Positions 10,814-21,324 of a stretch of DNA of 64,000 bases are shown piece by piece (the stretch's first letter is position 1; every line of letters begins with the position of its first letter). Below the pieces are notes generated by a model that did no database searches, was not told the origin of the DNA, and worked only from the letters and a program-made list of their open reading frames with translations. The stretch comes from Malaya genurostris. Lineage: Eukaryota; Arthropoda; Insecta; Diptera; Culicidae. The translations under genes were made by a program, and so were the position numbers. Where the stretch lies: assembly GCF_030247185.1 (NCBI RefSeq), contig NC_080572.1, positions 33,960,971 to 34,024,970 on the forward strand. Reading direction: 5' to 3'.

Positions 10814-13800
10814 ATGTCAAAATCAACATCATCGAAAAAAGGACCGTCATTGCGGGCCATTACTACTCGATTGAAAGGACTGCAAGCATCATTCGATAAT
10901 ATACACGGCTTCGTTGAACGGTTCCACGATGACGTCACACCAAGTGAAATACAAGTTCGATTGGAACGCCTCGATACACTATGGGAACAAATAAACGACA
11001 CGATAAATGAAATACTGTCACACGATGAATTTTCAATAGACCCCTCGGCGATAATGGAGGAACGGAGTGTATATGAAAATCGATTCTACGACGATAAATC
11101 CTACTTAATGGATAAGTATAAATTGCTAAACGAGGCACCAATTCTTGATCAAACCTCAAGAACAAATGTCTCGTTTGCGCATGGTTCTGCTCCGCATGTA
11201 CGGCTTCCACAAATGACGCTTCCAAAGTTTAGCGGAAACATGGATGAGTGGATAAGTTTCAGAGACTTATATACGTCTTTAATTCACTGGCAGACGGAGT
11301 TGCCTGATGTTGAAAAGTTACATTATTTACGTAGCCAGTTGCAAGGTGAAGCATTGGCGGTAATCGAAGCACTACCGATTACTTCCGCAAACTATCTAAC
11401 AGCCTGGGAACTGCTTGTGAAGCGGTATTCAAACTTCAAGATTATAAAACGGAAGCAAATTCAGGCTATTTTCGATCTGCAGTTATTAAGGAAAGAGTCT
11501 GCTTCTGAATTGCATTCATTGTTGGAAGGCTTCGAAAGGATCTTAAAAACATTAGATCAGCTGGTACAACCTTGTGACTATAAGGACCTGCTGCTTTTAC
11601 ACATCCTAAGTTCGAAATTAGATAGTAATACTCGCAGGAGTTGGGAAGAATATATTTCAGCGAAGGAAACAGAATCTCTTAAAGATCTCATCGACTTTCT
11701 TACGCGTCGTGTTCGAGTGTTGGAGGCATTACCGACTAGAGGATTAGAACAACGGTCAGAACCTCCTCAGCCAATTAAAAGACAGCGGCCCTTCCAACAG
11801 CAACAAGCTAGTTATAGTGCGGTTCATCAGAATAGCTTTAAATGTCCGGCTTGCCCAGAGTCTCACCCTTTGTACAAATGTGCCGTATTCGGGCAGTCGT
11901 CTGTTTCGGAAAGAGAAGGTTTATTAAGGACCCATTCCTTATGCCGCAATTGCTTTCACAAGGGACATCAGGCTAAGGACTGCAATTCGAGAGTTTCATG
12001 CAAGAATTGCAAGGCACGACATCATACCATGGTTTGTTTTAAAACGCAGAACAGTAGCAGAATAAGGCATGATGTTGAATCTACGCAGAACAACACATTG
12101 ATTGACTCAGTAGAAGTTCCCGAAAGGAAACCTAATTCGGTTGGAGCATCGGAGCAAAGGGTAGCTCATACGGCAGCGGTCGATAATTCTGAACATTCTT
12201 CGCATTGCGTTTCGACACCCAAGGTATTATTGGCAACGGTGATGGTAACGGTACAAGACGAAGCGGGATACCATACTACTGCAAGGGCATTGTTAGATTC
12301 GGGATCTCAATGCAATTTCATTTCTCGTCGGCTTTGTCAACAATTCAAGCTACAACAAAACAAGGTACAAGTTCCTGTAGTTGGAATTGGTCAATCAGAA
12401 ATATTGGCCAAATACGAAGTACAGTTGACTGTTTCATCCAGAACAAGGAACTTTTCGCGATCACTGCCATTACTAGTGCTCCCGAAAATTACGGTGAAGC
12501 TTCCAATTTCGGATATCGATGTTGCCGATTGGAAAATCCCCAACTACATAAGGCTTGCAGATATAGAATTTAATCGATCAAATCCAATTGATTTGATATT
12601 AGGCGGAGGCTCATTTTTCGAAATATTCAATACTGGAAAGCTCATGGGATTGGGCGACGGCTTACCAAATCTGGTTGATTCCGTCTTCGGCTGGGTAGTG
12701 GCCGGAGAATATACAAAAATATCATACAACTCTCCTAGGGTTTGTAACATAGCTGCAACTACACCTTTGGAGGAACTTCTTCCCAGATTTTGGTCCTGTG
12801 AAGAAATCCAATGTAGTAATAATATGTCGCCGCAGGAGATACGATGTGAAAGACAATTTACAAGAACAACCCAACGAGAAGTCGATGGAAGGTATATCGT
12901 GACCTTACCGAAGAATGAACAAGTTATGACGAAACTGGGAGAGTCCAAGGAAATTGCATTGAACAGGTTATTTGCATTGGAACGGCGCTTGAATAATAAT
13001 CCGATACTGAAGGAAAGATACGACGAGTTTTTGAAGGAATATTTATGTTTGGGACATATGAAAAAGGTTGATATCAATGCAGATTCCCATCACAAACGCC
13101 TTTACTTGCCACATCATCCTGTCGTAAAAGAGAATAGTACCACTACTAAAGTCAGAGTAGTGTTTGACGCATCCTGTAAGACTACCACTGGTGTCTCCTT
13201 AAACGATTGTTTGATAGCCGGACCAGTTATTCAGGACGACCTTCGTTCAATAATATTTCGAAGTCGAACGCGGCAAATTATGGTTGTTGCCGATGTCGAA
13301 AAAATGTTTCGGCAGGTTTTGATCGCAGCGGATGATAGGTGGTTGCAAAACATACTATGGCGATTTGATTCCAACGATACTCCATCGACGTACGAACTGA
13401 TTACAGTAACATACGGAACCAAGTCTGCGCCTTATTTAGCCACACGTACATTGCAGCAGCTAGCGCAGGATGAAGCATCGGAGTACCCTTTAGCATCCAA
13501 ATCTGTACGAGAAGACGTTTATATGGACGATCTTATTTCGGGCTCTAATGATATGAAATCTGCATTGGAATTGAATAAGCAACTAGTTTCCATTATGTAC
13601 AAAGGAGGATTCCATCTAAGAAAATGGGCTTCTAATTGCCCAGCCGTACTTCAGGGCATACCAAAGGAAGATATGGCAATACATGATTCGGCGGTACAGT
13701 TAGACCCTGATCCAGCTGTAAGGACATTGGGACTTTCTTGGTTTCCTGGAACGGATGCACTGAAGCTGCACTTCAATATACCAATCGTGGAAATCACAGA

Positions 13801-16138
13801 AAGGCTCACGAAGCGGAAGGTGTTATCTATCATTGCGATGCTATTTGATCCCATGGGATTAGTAGGAGCTGCAATAACAATGGCCAAGCTGTTTATGCAA
13901 CTTCTTTGGACTTTGCCCGGAACGAATGGTGCCCGGCTAGATTGGGACGAATTGCTCCCTTCAGCAATCGAATTCGACTGGAGGAGGTATTACGCTCAAC
14001 TGCCAGCTCTAGATAACATCAGGATTCCGCGTTGTGTGGTACTGCCTAGAACAATTGAACAGGAGATTCATGTCTTTTGTGACGCCAGTGAAAGGGCATA
14101 CGGAGCCTGCCTTTATTTGAAAACTATAGATACATCTGACCAGATGATGGTTTCCTTGATGGCTTCAAAGTCACGGGTCGCACCTTTGAAGACTCAATCA
14201 TTGCCACGGTTGGAGCTTTGTGGGGGCTTAGTTGCAGCGGAATTATTCGAGAAGGTTAAAACGGCGATAAGATTCGAAGGGCGAGTGGTTTTCTGGTCCG
14301 ACTCTACGACAGTCTTGCAGTGGCTGAAAGCTCCTCCTGCCACATGGACAGCCTTTGTAGCTAACCGTGTTTCAAGAATTCAAACACTAACTGAACTAGG
14401 TCAGTGGTTACATGTTCCGGGGAATCAAAACCCGGCTGATTTAATATCCCGAGGAATGTTTCCAGAAGAAATAGTGAACAGCGTATTATGGTGGCATGGA
14501 CCGAGTTGGCTTAGAGAAGATTCATCTAATTGGCCTGAGCAGCCGGAACTATCTTTCACACAGAGTAACAATAATGAAAGGAGGCGCACATTAGTGGCAC
14601 TGACGGTATCAAAGGGAAAGGAATTTTGCAAGGAATATATACAATCATTTTCTAGTTATACTGATCTTCTTCAGAAAACTGCATATTGGCGTCGATATTT
14701 CACCAATTTGAAACATAAGCTGGACGGTAAGAAATTGAAGGTTGGCTTTCTAACCAGTGAAGAGTTAAAGCAGGCAGAGTATGCATTAGTTCGCCGAGTA
14801 CAAGAAGAAACATTCGAGCAAGAATTGAAAATGCTAAATAAGGATGGATGCGTATCTCGTTCTTCGAGTATAAAATGGTTCAACCCGTTCATCTCAAAAC
14901 ATGATCAAACTATTCGAGTTGGTGGGAGGCTGTCTCATTCACAGCAAACAGAGGAAATGAAACACCCTATGGTGTTACCTGGGAGACACCAATTTACACG
15001 GTTGCTGATATTGCATTATCATAAACGTTTATTACATGCAGGACCTCAGCTACTTCTCGCAACAATTCGTCTACGATTTTGGCCTTTAGGTGGTCGCAAT
15101 ATTGCGCGAAATATAGTCCATAATTGTGTAACATGCTTTCGTTTCCGTCCAACGGCTATTCAGCAATTCATGGGAGATTTGCCATCAGTACGTGTCACAC
15201 CTGCTCGTGCTTTCTCTAAGACAGGTGTTGATTATTTTGGACCCGTTTTCTACCGACCTGGGCCGCGAAGAGTCGCAGTTAAGGCATACGTATCTCTATT
15301 CATTTGCATGACAACAAAGGCGGTACACATGGAACTGGTATCAGATATGTCTTCTGAAAGATTCATTCAAGCTCTTCGTCGGTTTATTTCTCGACGAGGA
15401 AAACCATCTGATATGTACTCCGACAATGGGCGAAATTTTGTTGGAGCGAGGAATCAACTTTTAGAACTCTTACGGAATCTGCGGACGAAAGAATACTACG
15501 AACCGATTATGAGAGAATGTTCTAGTGAAGGAATACACTGGCACTTCAATCCCCCCAGTGCCCCACACTTTGGAGGATTGTGGGAGGCAGCCGTTCGCTC
15601 AGCAAAAGCTCATTTACTGAAGGTGCTTGGGTCGAATCCAGTTTCGTTTGAGGACTTACAAACTTTACTTACGCAAGTGGAGGGTTGCCTGAACTCTAGA
15701 CCGATAACAGCGCTTTCTGATGATCCTACCGACTTGGAACCGTTAACTCCAGCTCATTTTCTCATAGGGGCATCATTGCAGTCTGCTCCGGATCGTGATT
15801 ATTGTGTTATTCCTGAAGGTCGACTACGATACTGGCAAGCAGTTCAACAACGCCTGCAACATTTTTGGATTCGTTGGAAAACCGAATATTTATGTCAGCT
15901 ACAAGGACGTATGAAACGCTGGAAACCTCCTGTACGCATCGATGTTGGAAGACTGGTAATCGTAAAAGATGATAACTCTCCACCGTATCGATGGACACTA
16001 GGCCGTGTTTATGAAGCACATCCAGGACCAGATGGAGTGACACGTGTGGTGACAGTTAAGACAGCTAGCGGAGTTTACGTACGTCCTGTGGAGAAGTTAT
16101 GCTTACTACCGACAGCTACTGAAGAAATGTCAACATGA
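10814..16138 (+). CDS. BEL/Pao gag-pol polyprotein (1774 aa)
   Basis: One uninterrupted frame encodes the full BEL/Pao set. The ATG at 10814 (MSKSTSSKKG) is preferred to the in-frame ATG 31 codons upstream because the upstream part looks like leader. In order: DUF1759-like gag (from about residue 130, LPQMTLPKFSG), two zinc-knuckle clusters (C344 onward and C377 onward), DUF1758 protease with ALLDSGSQ (D495), and reverse transcriptase with YMDD (903-906). RNase H follows with FCDAS (D1090) and SDSTTVL (D1163). The integrase has an H2C2 finger (H1401 to C1441) and core acidic residues D1473, D1537 and E1591, and a DUF5641-like C-terminus follows. The products should be made in the cytoplasm and cut by the element's own protease. 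No stop, frameshift or missing catalytic residue was seen. Confidence 0.95.
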   Translation: MSKSTSSKKGPSLRAITTRLKGLQASFDNIHGFVERFHDDVTPSEIQVRLERLDTLWEQINDTINEILSHDEFSIDPSAIMEERSVYENRFYDDKSYLMDKYKLLNEAPILDQTSRTNVSFAHGSAPHVRLPQMTLPKFSGNMDEWISFRDLYTSLIHWQTELPDVEKLHYLRSQLQGEALAVIEALPITSANYLTAWELLVKRYSNFKIIKRKQIQAIFDLQLLRKESASELHSLLEGFERILKTLDQLVQPCDYKDLLLLHILSSKLDSNTRRSWEEYISAKETESLKDLIDFLTRRVRVLEALPTRGLEQRSEPPQPIKRQRPFQQQQASYSAVHQNSFKCPACPESHPLYKCAVFGQSSVSEREGLLRTHSLCRNCFHKGHQAKDCNSRVSCKNCKARHHTMVCFKTQNSSRIRHDVESTQNNTLIDSVEVPERKPNSVGASEQRVAHTAAVDNSEHSSHCVSTPKVLLATVMVTVQDEAGYHTTARALLDSGSQCNFISRRLCQQFKLQQNKVQVPVVGIGQSEILAKYEVQLTVSSRTRNFSRSLPLLVLPKITVKLPISDIDVADWKIPNYIRLADIEFNRSNPIDLILGGGSFFEIFNTGKLMGLGDGLPNLVDSVFGWVVAGEYTKISYNSPRVCNIAATTPLEELLPRFWSCEEIQCSNNMSPQEIRCERQFTRTTQREVDGRYIVTLPKNEQVMTKLGESKEIALNRLFALERRLNNNPILKERYDEFLKEYLCLGHMKKVDINADSHHKRLYLPHHPVVKENSTTTKVRVVFDASCKTTTGVSLNDCLIAGPVIQDDLRSIIFRSRTRQIMVVADVEKMFRQVLIAADDRWLQNILWRFDSNDTPSTYELITVTYGTKSAPYLATRTLQQLAQDEASEYPLASKSVREDVYMDDLISGSNDMKSALELNKQLVSIMYKGGFHLRKWASNCPAVLQGIPKEDMAIHDSAVQLDPDPAVRTLGLSWFPGTDALKLHFNIPIVEITERLTKRKVLSIIAMLFDPMGLVGAAITMAKLFMQLLWTLPGTNGARLDWDELLPSAIEFDWRRYYAQLPALDNIRIPRCVVLPRTIEQEIHVFCDASERAYGACLYLKTIDTSDQMMVSLMASKSRVAPLKTQSLPRLELCGGLVAAELFEKVKTAIRFEGRVVFWSDSTTVLQWLKAPPATWTAFVANRVSRIQTLTELGQWLHVPGNQNPADLISRGMFPEEIVNSVLWWHGPSWLREDSSNWPEQPELSFTQSNNNERRRTLVALTVSKGKEFCKEYIQSFSSYTDLLQKTAYWRRYFTNLKHKLDGKKLKVGFLTSEELKQAEYALVRRVQEETFEQELKMLNKDGCVSRSSSIKWFNPFISKHDQTIRVGGRLSHSQQTEEMKHPMVLPGRHQFTRLLILHYHKRLLHAGPQLLLATIRLRFWPLGGRNIARNIVHNCVTCFRFRPTAIQQFMGDLPSVRVTPARAFSKTGVDYFGPVFYRPGPRRVAVKAYVSLFICMTTKAVHMELVSDMSSERFIQALRRFISRRGKPSDMYSDNGRNFVGARNQLLELLRNLRTKEYYEPIMRECSSEGIHWHFNPPSAPHFGGLWEAAVRSAKAHLLKVLGSNPVSFEDLQTLLTQVEGCLNSRPITALSDDPTDLEPLTPAHFLIGASLQSAPDRDYCVIPEGRLRYWQAVQQRLQHFWIRWKTEYLCQLQGRMKRWKPPVRIDVGRLVIVKDDNSPPYRWTLGRVYEAHPGPDGVTRVVTVKTASGVYVRPVEKLCLLPTATEEMST

Positions 16139-16160
16139 GCTACTGAAGAAGAAGTAACTT

Positions 16161-16174
16161 CAGGGGCGTGGGGA
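16161..16174 (+). promoter_or_regulatory. Polypurine-rich tract before the 3' LTR
   Basis: The sequence AGGGGCGTGGGGA directly precedes the TG of the 3' LTR at 16175, the position where plus-strand DNA synthesis is primed in LTR retrotransposons. It is interrupted by C and T, so it is an imperfect tract. Confidence 0.65.
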
Positions 16175-16444
16175 TGTTTATGTACAATCCATCGCCACCA
16201 TAGTATATCAGTTTCTGAAGTGATAACACCTTATTATTTGTATTAGCTAGAATACGTAATTGTCGATGAAACCAATGTTTGAATGTATTAGTTTTATTAA
16301 TTTGCGCCTGTAGATCAAATATAGTTCAGTTGTTCGTTATAACCCGTAGAATAAAGTAGTTGCTCTCCTAACTATCGGTGGATTTATTCTCATCATCCAA
16401 GGCCTACATCACCATCGTCCGAGACGATCACTTATCTCGGAACA
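16175..16444 (+). repeat. 3' LTR of the BEL element
   Basis: Identical in length to the 5' LTR and differing at one position (CCATAGTA here, CCATACTA in the 5' copy). It is followed by the target duplication AAGTC at 16445-16449. Confidence 0.95.
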
Positions 16445-16888
16445 AAGTCAAAAGGGAGATTTCAGATTTTTGTATAAATCTAAAAATGCCATGAAAAATA
16501 AAACATTTATTCTAGAAAATCAGCATAGAATTTTAAATAAAAATAAAAAGCAAAATGAAAATATAAAGCAACTAATAACGTCGTGGGATCTCGAATCGAC
16601 AAGCCTCCAGAAATCGTTATGTTGTCACTGCCATCCAGCCGAAGCCGAAGTCGAGATCCGAGAACCCCCACAACACTACCGATGCAAGTTAAGGTCCCAT
16701 TACATGGGCCCAGTGTCTCTAGCTTCATACCGATTTTGAACTCGTTTTTCGGTGGTCCAACGGCCTGTTTGAAGCATTCGGCAGGAGCGTGCACACTTCC
16801 GGACTCACGCAGGCACTCGGTCTAGTCGAACACATGGAAACTTTCATACTGGAATGAATTGATCGATGTAGTAAAAAATTGCAATTAA

Positions 16889-17256
16889 GGTAGCGCTTCG
16901 CCGTGGTCACGGGAGTTCGCTGCCTATCCCGGGGTTTCACGCAATTCACCCAAAATTGTGAGAAAACGGGGAAGAAAACGGAAATTCCAAGAACATACGA
17001 TTCTAGATAATTAATTTTTCTATCGATTCGTATATAAATTGTGCCTGATAAACGTTTTTATCGAAAGATTTCGTGCGAGTTATAAAAATAAATTAGTTTT
17101 TTTATTCTTTCGCACGCACACAATGTCAACGTTTTTGATTTTTCGTGAATCGGGTTAGTATTGGAGAAATTCGCAATTTAGGGTGAAATTTCGGCGACAA
17201 AGCAAGAGAAAGCAGTGAGTTGTCTCGCTTCGACCTGACCACGGCGAAGCGCTACC
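16889..17256. mobile_element. TTAA MITE family A, short copy (368 bp)
   Basis: It is bounded by GGTAGCGCTTCGCCGTGGTC and its inverted partner, flanked by TTAA on both sides (16885-16888 and 17257-17260). A TTAA duplication points to piggyBac-type transposition. The paralogous empty site at 22660-22672 reads GTAACTAAATAAC. Compared with the 744-bp copy at 29531-30274, this copy lacks about 375 bp of the interior (junction after CACAATGTCAACG). Confidence 0.93.
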
Positions 17257-17635
17257 TTAAATAACATTTCTCGCAAATATTTACACTACTCACACTTTGA
17301 GGGCCACTATTCGCCATTTTCAAAATCGAGTTTTTCACACTGGAAATTCACGTAGATTGTTTGACGTTTGGTCAATTCACGTAAACCTTATGTGATGACT
17401 CTATTCATTTTAGAGGATGTTCGTAAAACATTCATTTTCGTCACGTAAAGTATTCAATTTGACATTTGAAAACAGTTTACGTGATTTTTCAAGTGAATCG
17501 AGCGTGAATTTTCAGTCTCTGTTAAAGAAAGCCCGCAAGCCAGCATAGTGTTTTAGAATTCTAGCTGGATAATCAAGACACTCCATTCATCCGATGCGTA
17601 GAAATATTTCCAATCAGTAAAAGGTAAAACCTTTT

Positions 17636-18360
17636 TTAATCCCCTAGTGGTGTAATGATGCCTTTCTCATATTACTTATATTTTCAAAAATATCACTAGA
17701 AGAAGACTCACTTTCTATGAAGAAATTTTTTTCTATCTTGAATAAAATAAGAAACTTTCTTTTGGTATAAACTAACATAACCTTTTCAATTTGTAAACAG
17801 TTATGTCAAGTTATTAAGATTTTTTTATTTTGCATCGTTGCACTAAATTATTAAACACAATTTACCCTATAGTTCTAGAACCGGAAGTTGGACCCGCATG
17901 AAATTAAACAGCAACCTATGAGACGATAGGAACATTTATTTGAGCCTGTTTGTGGAAATCGATCCAATCAACTCTGAGAAAATTGAGTGAGTCTCGTTTT
18001 AGACTTTTTGACCCCTATTTTCAGTACTTTTGGAACCTGAAACTCGGAACCAGTATAGCCGAAGTCGGTTCGTTTAGTATGTTACTAATTGAATCAGTTT
18101 TAAGCCAAATCAAGAAGATTTTTTTTGCATCTTAGCTCTAAATGACGGTGTGCAATTTTAAACACACTTTACCCTATGAAAACATGATGAATAACCTATG
18201 GGAAAACGAGATTTTTTATTTTCTGAGCGTGATTATTTGACACATAATCACGCACAGAAACTTACATTGCTCAGCTCGATGAACTGTGTCGAATGATATA
18301 GAACACTTAGCCCTCTGCACCAATTTTCACTAGTCGATTTTTCAAGTAGGTACGAATTAA
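17636..18360 (+). repeat. Interspersed repeat family R (CCACTAGG end, CCGGAAG units)
   Basis: It starts with AATCCCCTAGTGGTGTAATG and ATGCCTTTCTCATATTACTT. It continues with degenerate monomers containing GAACCGGAAGTTGGACC and CTGAGAAAATTGAGTGAG, and ends with GATGAACTGTGTCGAATG. The same components, in varying number and order, occur at 34146-35075, 38246-38425, 40131-40612, 44233-44640, 45410-46098, 48880-50100, 51720-52035, 53610-53712 and 59536-59818. It has no coding capacity and its class is unresolved. Confidence 0.7.
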
Positions 18361-18525
18361 ATAAAAGATTTAGAAACTTACATTTTTCAATTAAAAAACA
18401 TAAATTTAAATATGGAAACCCTGTACGCTATACGAAATTTGACAAAGCACGCTGCGAACGGAGCAAAGCCGCAAGTATCCTTGCGTACTAGATTTGCATT
18501 GTCATTGAACGACAATTTGAATGCC

Positions 18526-18910
18526 CTATAATTTCTTGTAGTCGTGCTTGTAAAGAAGGTATGATGAAGGAAATGTAATGTTACTAATTTTGGGGAAGTT
18601 AAAGGCTTTAGCATGGATCCATGCTAAGTCTATTATTTCAAACAGCTTCGCTACAGCGCACAAATCAGCAATTCCACGGTAGTTGGATACAATACCCTTG
18701 CTCACATAGGATTTCTTCCATATTTCAGGAAAAATTCCAGAACGCAAAGAACAATTGAAAATGTTTGATAGATGAACCAACAAACTATTAGAACAATTTC
18801 TTATCACCACGGATGGAATTCCAGAACTTCTTCGTTTCTTTTCTTGTCCAACTTCGCTTCGTAAGCCTGTTGTGCAAATTTAGCTTTGAGAAAGCGATTT
18901 TTACCATACA
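18526..18910 (-). pseudogene. Non-LTR retrotransposon reverse transcriptase relic
   Basis: The minus-strand frame 18810-18526 reads HLSNIFNCSLRSGIFPEIWK and then SNYRGIADLCAVAKLFEII. This matches the conserved N-terminal part of the reverse transcriptase domain of Jockey/CR1-like LINEs (the motif around FP..WK and NYR.I). The catalytic YADD region is absent. Upstream, up to about 18910, another frame (LDKKRNEEVLEFHPW) may belong to the same relic. Confidence 0.65.
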
Positions 18911-19507
18911 CAAGACACAGTGACCATATTATTGAAGAATAGCATTCCATTTATAACGTTCTTTGCATTATTGAATGTGTTTTCACTGAGACGATATCAT
19001 CGACATTAATATCCTTTCTTTCGATTTCCGCATTGGAACGTAATCACATATATCGAAAAGTTTTTGTAATTCCTTGTAACAGCTCTATTGAAATAGCAAT
19101 TTGTATCACTCGAGATCGAAGAGCATAAAATCGAAATTTTATCCACTGAAGAAAATATTTGCTATAACCGCCTTCTAGTAAATTTTGGTTTTATCAAGAT
19201 GTAAACTCACCAACTTGACCAGCTCGACCAATTGCTGAAACGTTCGCCCATGATTAATTTTTTAAGGTTTCATAAAACTCAAAACCTTCAAAAATTAGCA
19301 AAGAACTTTTTTATTCGAACAAATGATTCACAAATGTGGAATGATGTTTTGAAATTCGCGCGAAATTCACGCCAAAGCATCAAAATCTTAGCAGAAACCG
19401 CGCTAAATCTGCGAAAATCGCGAAACCCGCGCGACCGTAACAACCCTGAATTTATCACAGACTGTCAGAACTCTTATGCTATTGAGAGATGTTTGTGTTC
19501 TACTTAC
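18911..19507. other. Non-coding stretch downstream of LAMTOR1 exon 3
   Basis: On the minus strand this should be intron of LAMTOR1. I searched it, and the DNA further left, for the missing C-terminal exon and saw none. The plus-strand frame at 19232-19519 includes the reverse of exon 3 and is not a gene. Confidence 0.5.
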
Positions 19508-20011
19508 CGACATGATTGACACTGTTCGGATGCGCAACGGTATTCCATTGCTGTGCTAATCTTTGCGAATAAACCTTTACCCGATCGTTGTACTCCTGAG
19601 GTTCAATATTGTGAATGTCCATCGCGGCCACGTCAATCACATTGCTACAAAAGTATTACAATGATCTGTTCTGTTGGATTAAACTCTAACGCATCATAAC
19701 GAAACGACTTACGCTGCAGTATCTTGGATAATCTTGTTCAACGCCGAAACATCATCCTTTTTCGGCACTGAGCTTGCAAATTCCTGACAGAGATCTTCAC
19801 TGTTGGACCTACGAACGGCTGGGTAATTGCTTACCGGATTGTCCAGCAGGTGTGTTCGCTCATTTGGTTCGTTACCCTGTCCAGAATAGGAAGACAAATA
19901 ATTGACAAAAAATGGCAATGATTTAAATTCGAAAGAAACCTGGGCTGACGAGTCATCCTGGCAAGTGAAGCAGCTGACTGCGTAGTTTAAAACCGAACGG
20001 AAGCAATCCAT
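19508..20011 (-). CDS. LAMTOR1: LAMTOR1 (Ragulator subunit, lysosomal anchor), three exons, C-terminus missing
   Basis: Exons on the minus strand are 20011-19940, 19876-19713 and 19644-19508, giving 124 codons plus one base. The introns are 63 bp (19939-19877; donor GTTTCT, weak; acceptor GGACAG) and 68 bp (19712-19645; GTAAGT...TTGTAG). A good donor (GTAAGT) follows exon 3, so at least one more exon is expected and was not found. The protein carries the family's GNEPNERTHLLDNP segment, the NKIIQDTAANVIDVAAMD segment and EYNDRVKVYSQRLAQQ. LAMTOR1 holds the Ragulator complex on late endosomes and lysosomes for mTORC1 signalling. The start MDC differs from the MGC expected for N-myristoylation; Cys3, Cys14 and Cys17 could be palmitoylated. 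The first intron is a multiple of three without stops, so intron retention would keep the frame. Confidence 0.85.
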
Positions 20012-20279
20012 TGCTAGGATGAGTATCTAGCAATGATCACCAAGGTCCTAATATTTAGCACAAGCCGACAAGTCTTTCTCAGGCCTATAAAGATCAGTAC
20101 TCAAGATAAACGGTATGATAACACTGTAGTAAATACATGAAGTTCCTCTACACGCCCCAAAATATCTTTTGTTTTGATTTTTTGTCTTGGAGTTTTGACT
20201 TTTGTTAAGGTGTGTATACTGAAAATCATTTCTACATATTTTTTTAGGCAAAATTACTCATTGTCAATCTCATTTATAA

Positions 20280-20465
20280 GCTACCCAAAATTAGGTCGTT
20301 ATCTGCTCAAACATTGAGTTGATCGGTAAAAATGGGTAGCGTCCTTTGTTATGGCATAACGCTTGTACTAAACTTACATTTACCTGAATTTTGAAGTCGT
20401 TACCCAAAATTGGGGAGATGTACTTTAGTTGATTTTGGGTAGGTTTTGACCCAAAATTAGGTAGC
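20280..20465. mobile_element. Small TIR element, candidate MITE
   Basis: The stretch begins GCTACCCAAAATTAGGT and ends CCCAAAATTAGGTAGC, giving imperfect inverted termini (GCTACC/GGTAGC), with further ACCCAAAATT words inside. No clear target duplication was found. It lies upstream of the LAMTOR1 start codon. Confidence 0.45.
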
Positions 20466-21322
20466 GGCTGGTAAGAGTGTATATGTTCAGGAATAGCAAA
20501 GGCATGAACCGCGAACTAAACACACTACACTGATAAAAAATTGCACGATCGATTCATACGTAAACACCACTTCAATTTAATATGCTTTTCCGTTTCAATA
20601 CATAACCAGAGCGATTTGTATCAAGATTTCATGTGCAGAATCACTAAGATGCGAGATTGGAATAGTTTTAACATAGCTTTGATGTGTTTTTCCTTTGGAT
20701 GTGATGTGTTTTCCTATTGAATCGAACTACATCTGTTAAACACTTCATTTTCTAGTGGGAATGAGTACAGCACAAATGTAGGTCCAATACGTTGGATTAT
20801 TGGTGCAATGAACGTCCAATCAATCGTTCAACGGGATGCCAACACGGGACCTTCGTTTGCCAGTTTAGGAGTAAAAACAACAACAAACCGTTCCTGCAAA
20901 CATGAACCATTATGTCGTGCATAATGCTGTTCCAAAGACGCTCAACGACCAACAAAATATAATCGCTTACTGAATTGAAACCGTTTCCAAATGGATTTCG
21001 TCTCCAAGCGGTTGGTTCGGAATTGAGAGAGAAAATGCGGACAAAATTGTCAATTCGTTTTTTTTTTTTCGATTTTTCACGTTTTCGAGCTGATTAGCAA
21101 ATAAAAAAAAATTTTAACTGAATATATAAATTCAAATCTTCAAGGTTTTTTGGATATACAGAACTAGTAAATATCCAGTTCTTCTTAGAATTCCAGCATG
21201 AAGTGTTGAAATTCGCTTCCTCATTCCGTCATTTTGATGGTGTGGGTAGTCGAGAAGTTTTTTTTTATTCGAGTAGTTAAATTCAGCTAAAACTGTGACC
21301 CAATTCAAACTTTGACGAATAA
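20466..21322. other. AT-rich spacer, nothing recognised
   Basis: No gene, no repeat shared with the rest of the window that I could see. The short frames are random. Confidence 0.5.
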
Positions 21323-21324
21323 TA

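Larger units (their letters stand above)
9962..16444 (+). mobile_element. Young, apparently complete BEL/Pao LTR retrotransposon
   Basis: Two 270-bp LTRs (9962-10231 and 16175-16444) begin TG and end CA and differ by one base (C at 9990 against G at 16203). They enclose a leader, a single long gag-pol frame and a purine-rich tract. The element is flanked by the 5-bp duplication AAGTC (9957-9961 and 16445-16449). The same locus without insertion appears in the paralogous element near 22235 (GGTTGAAGTCAATAGGGAG). The near-identity of the LTRs and the open frame point to recent insertion. Taxonomically these are Belpaoviridae-type retroelements. Confidence 0.96.
9727..17515. mobile_element. TIR element family 1, copy 1, split by BEL and TTAA MITE
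   Basis: The left part (9727-9961) begins ACACTCAAAATAATAATCA and the right part (16450-17515) ends with sequence matching the end of the uninterrupted copy at 21997-22934. Between them lie a BEL retrotransposon (9962-16444) and, in the right part, a TTAA MITE (16889-17256). Without these, about 940 bp remain, equal to the other copy. The right terminus stops at AATTTTCAG, about 9 bases short of the end seen in copy 2. Internal sequence has no conserved long frame. Confidence 0.85.

Noticed and set aside
10165..10899. Several frames in the BEL leader
   Set aside because: They lie between LTR and gag start, overlap one another and carry no domain.
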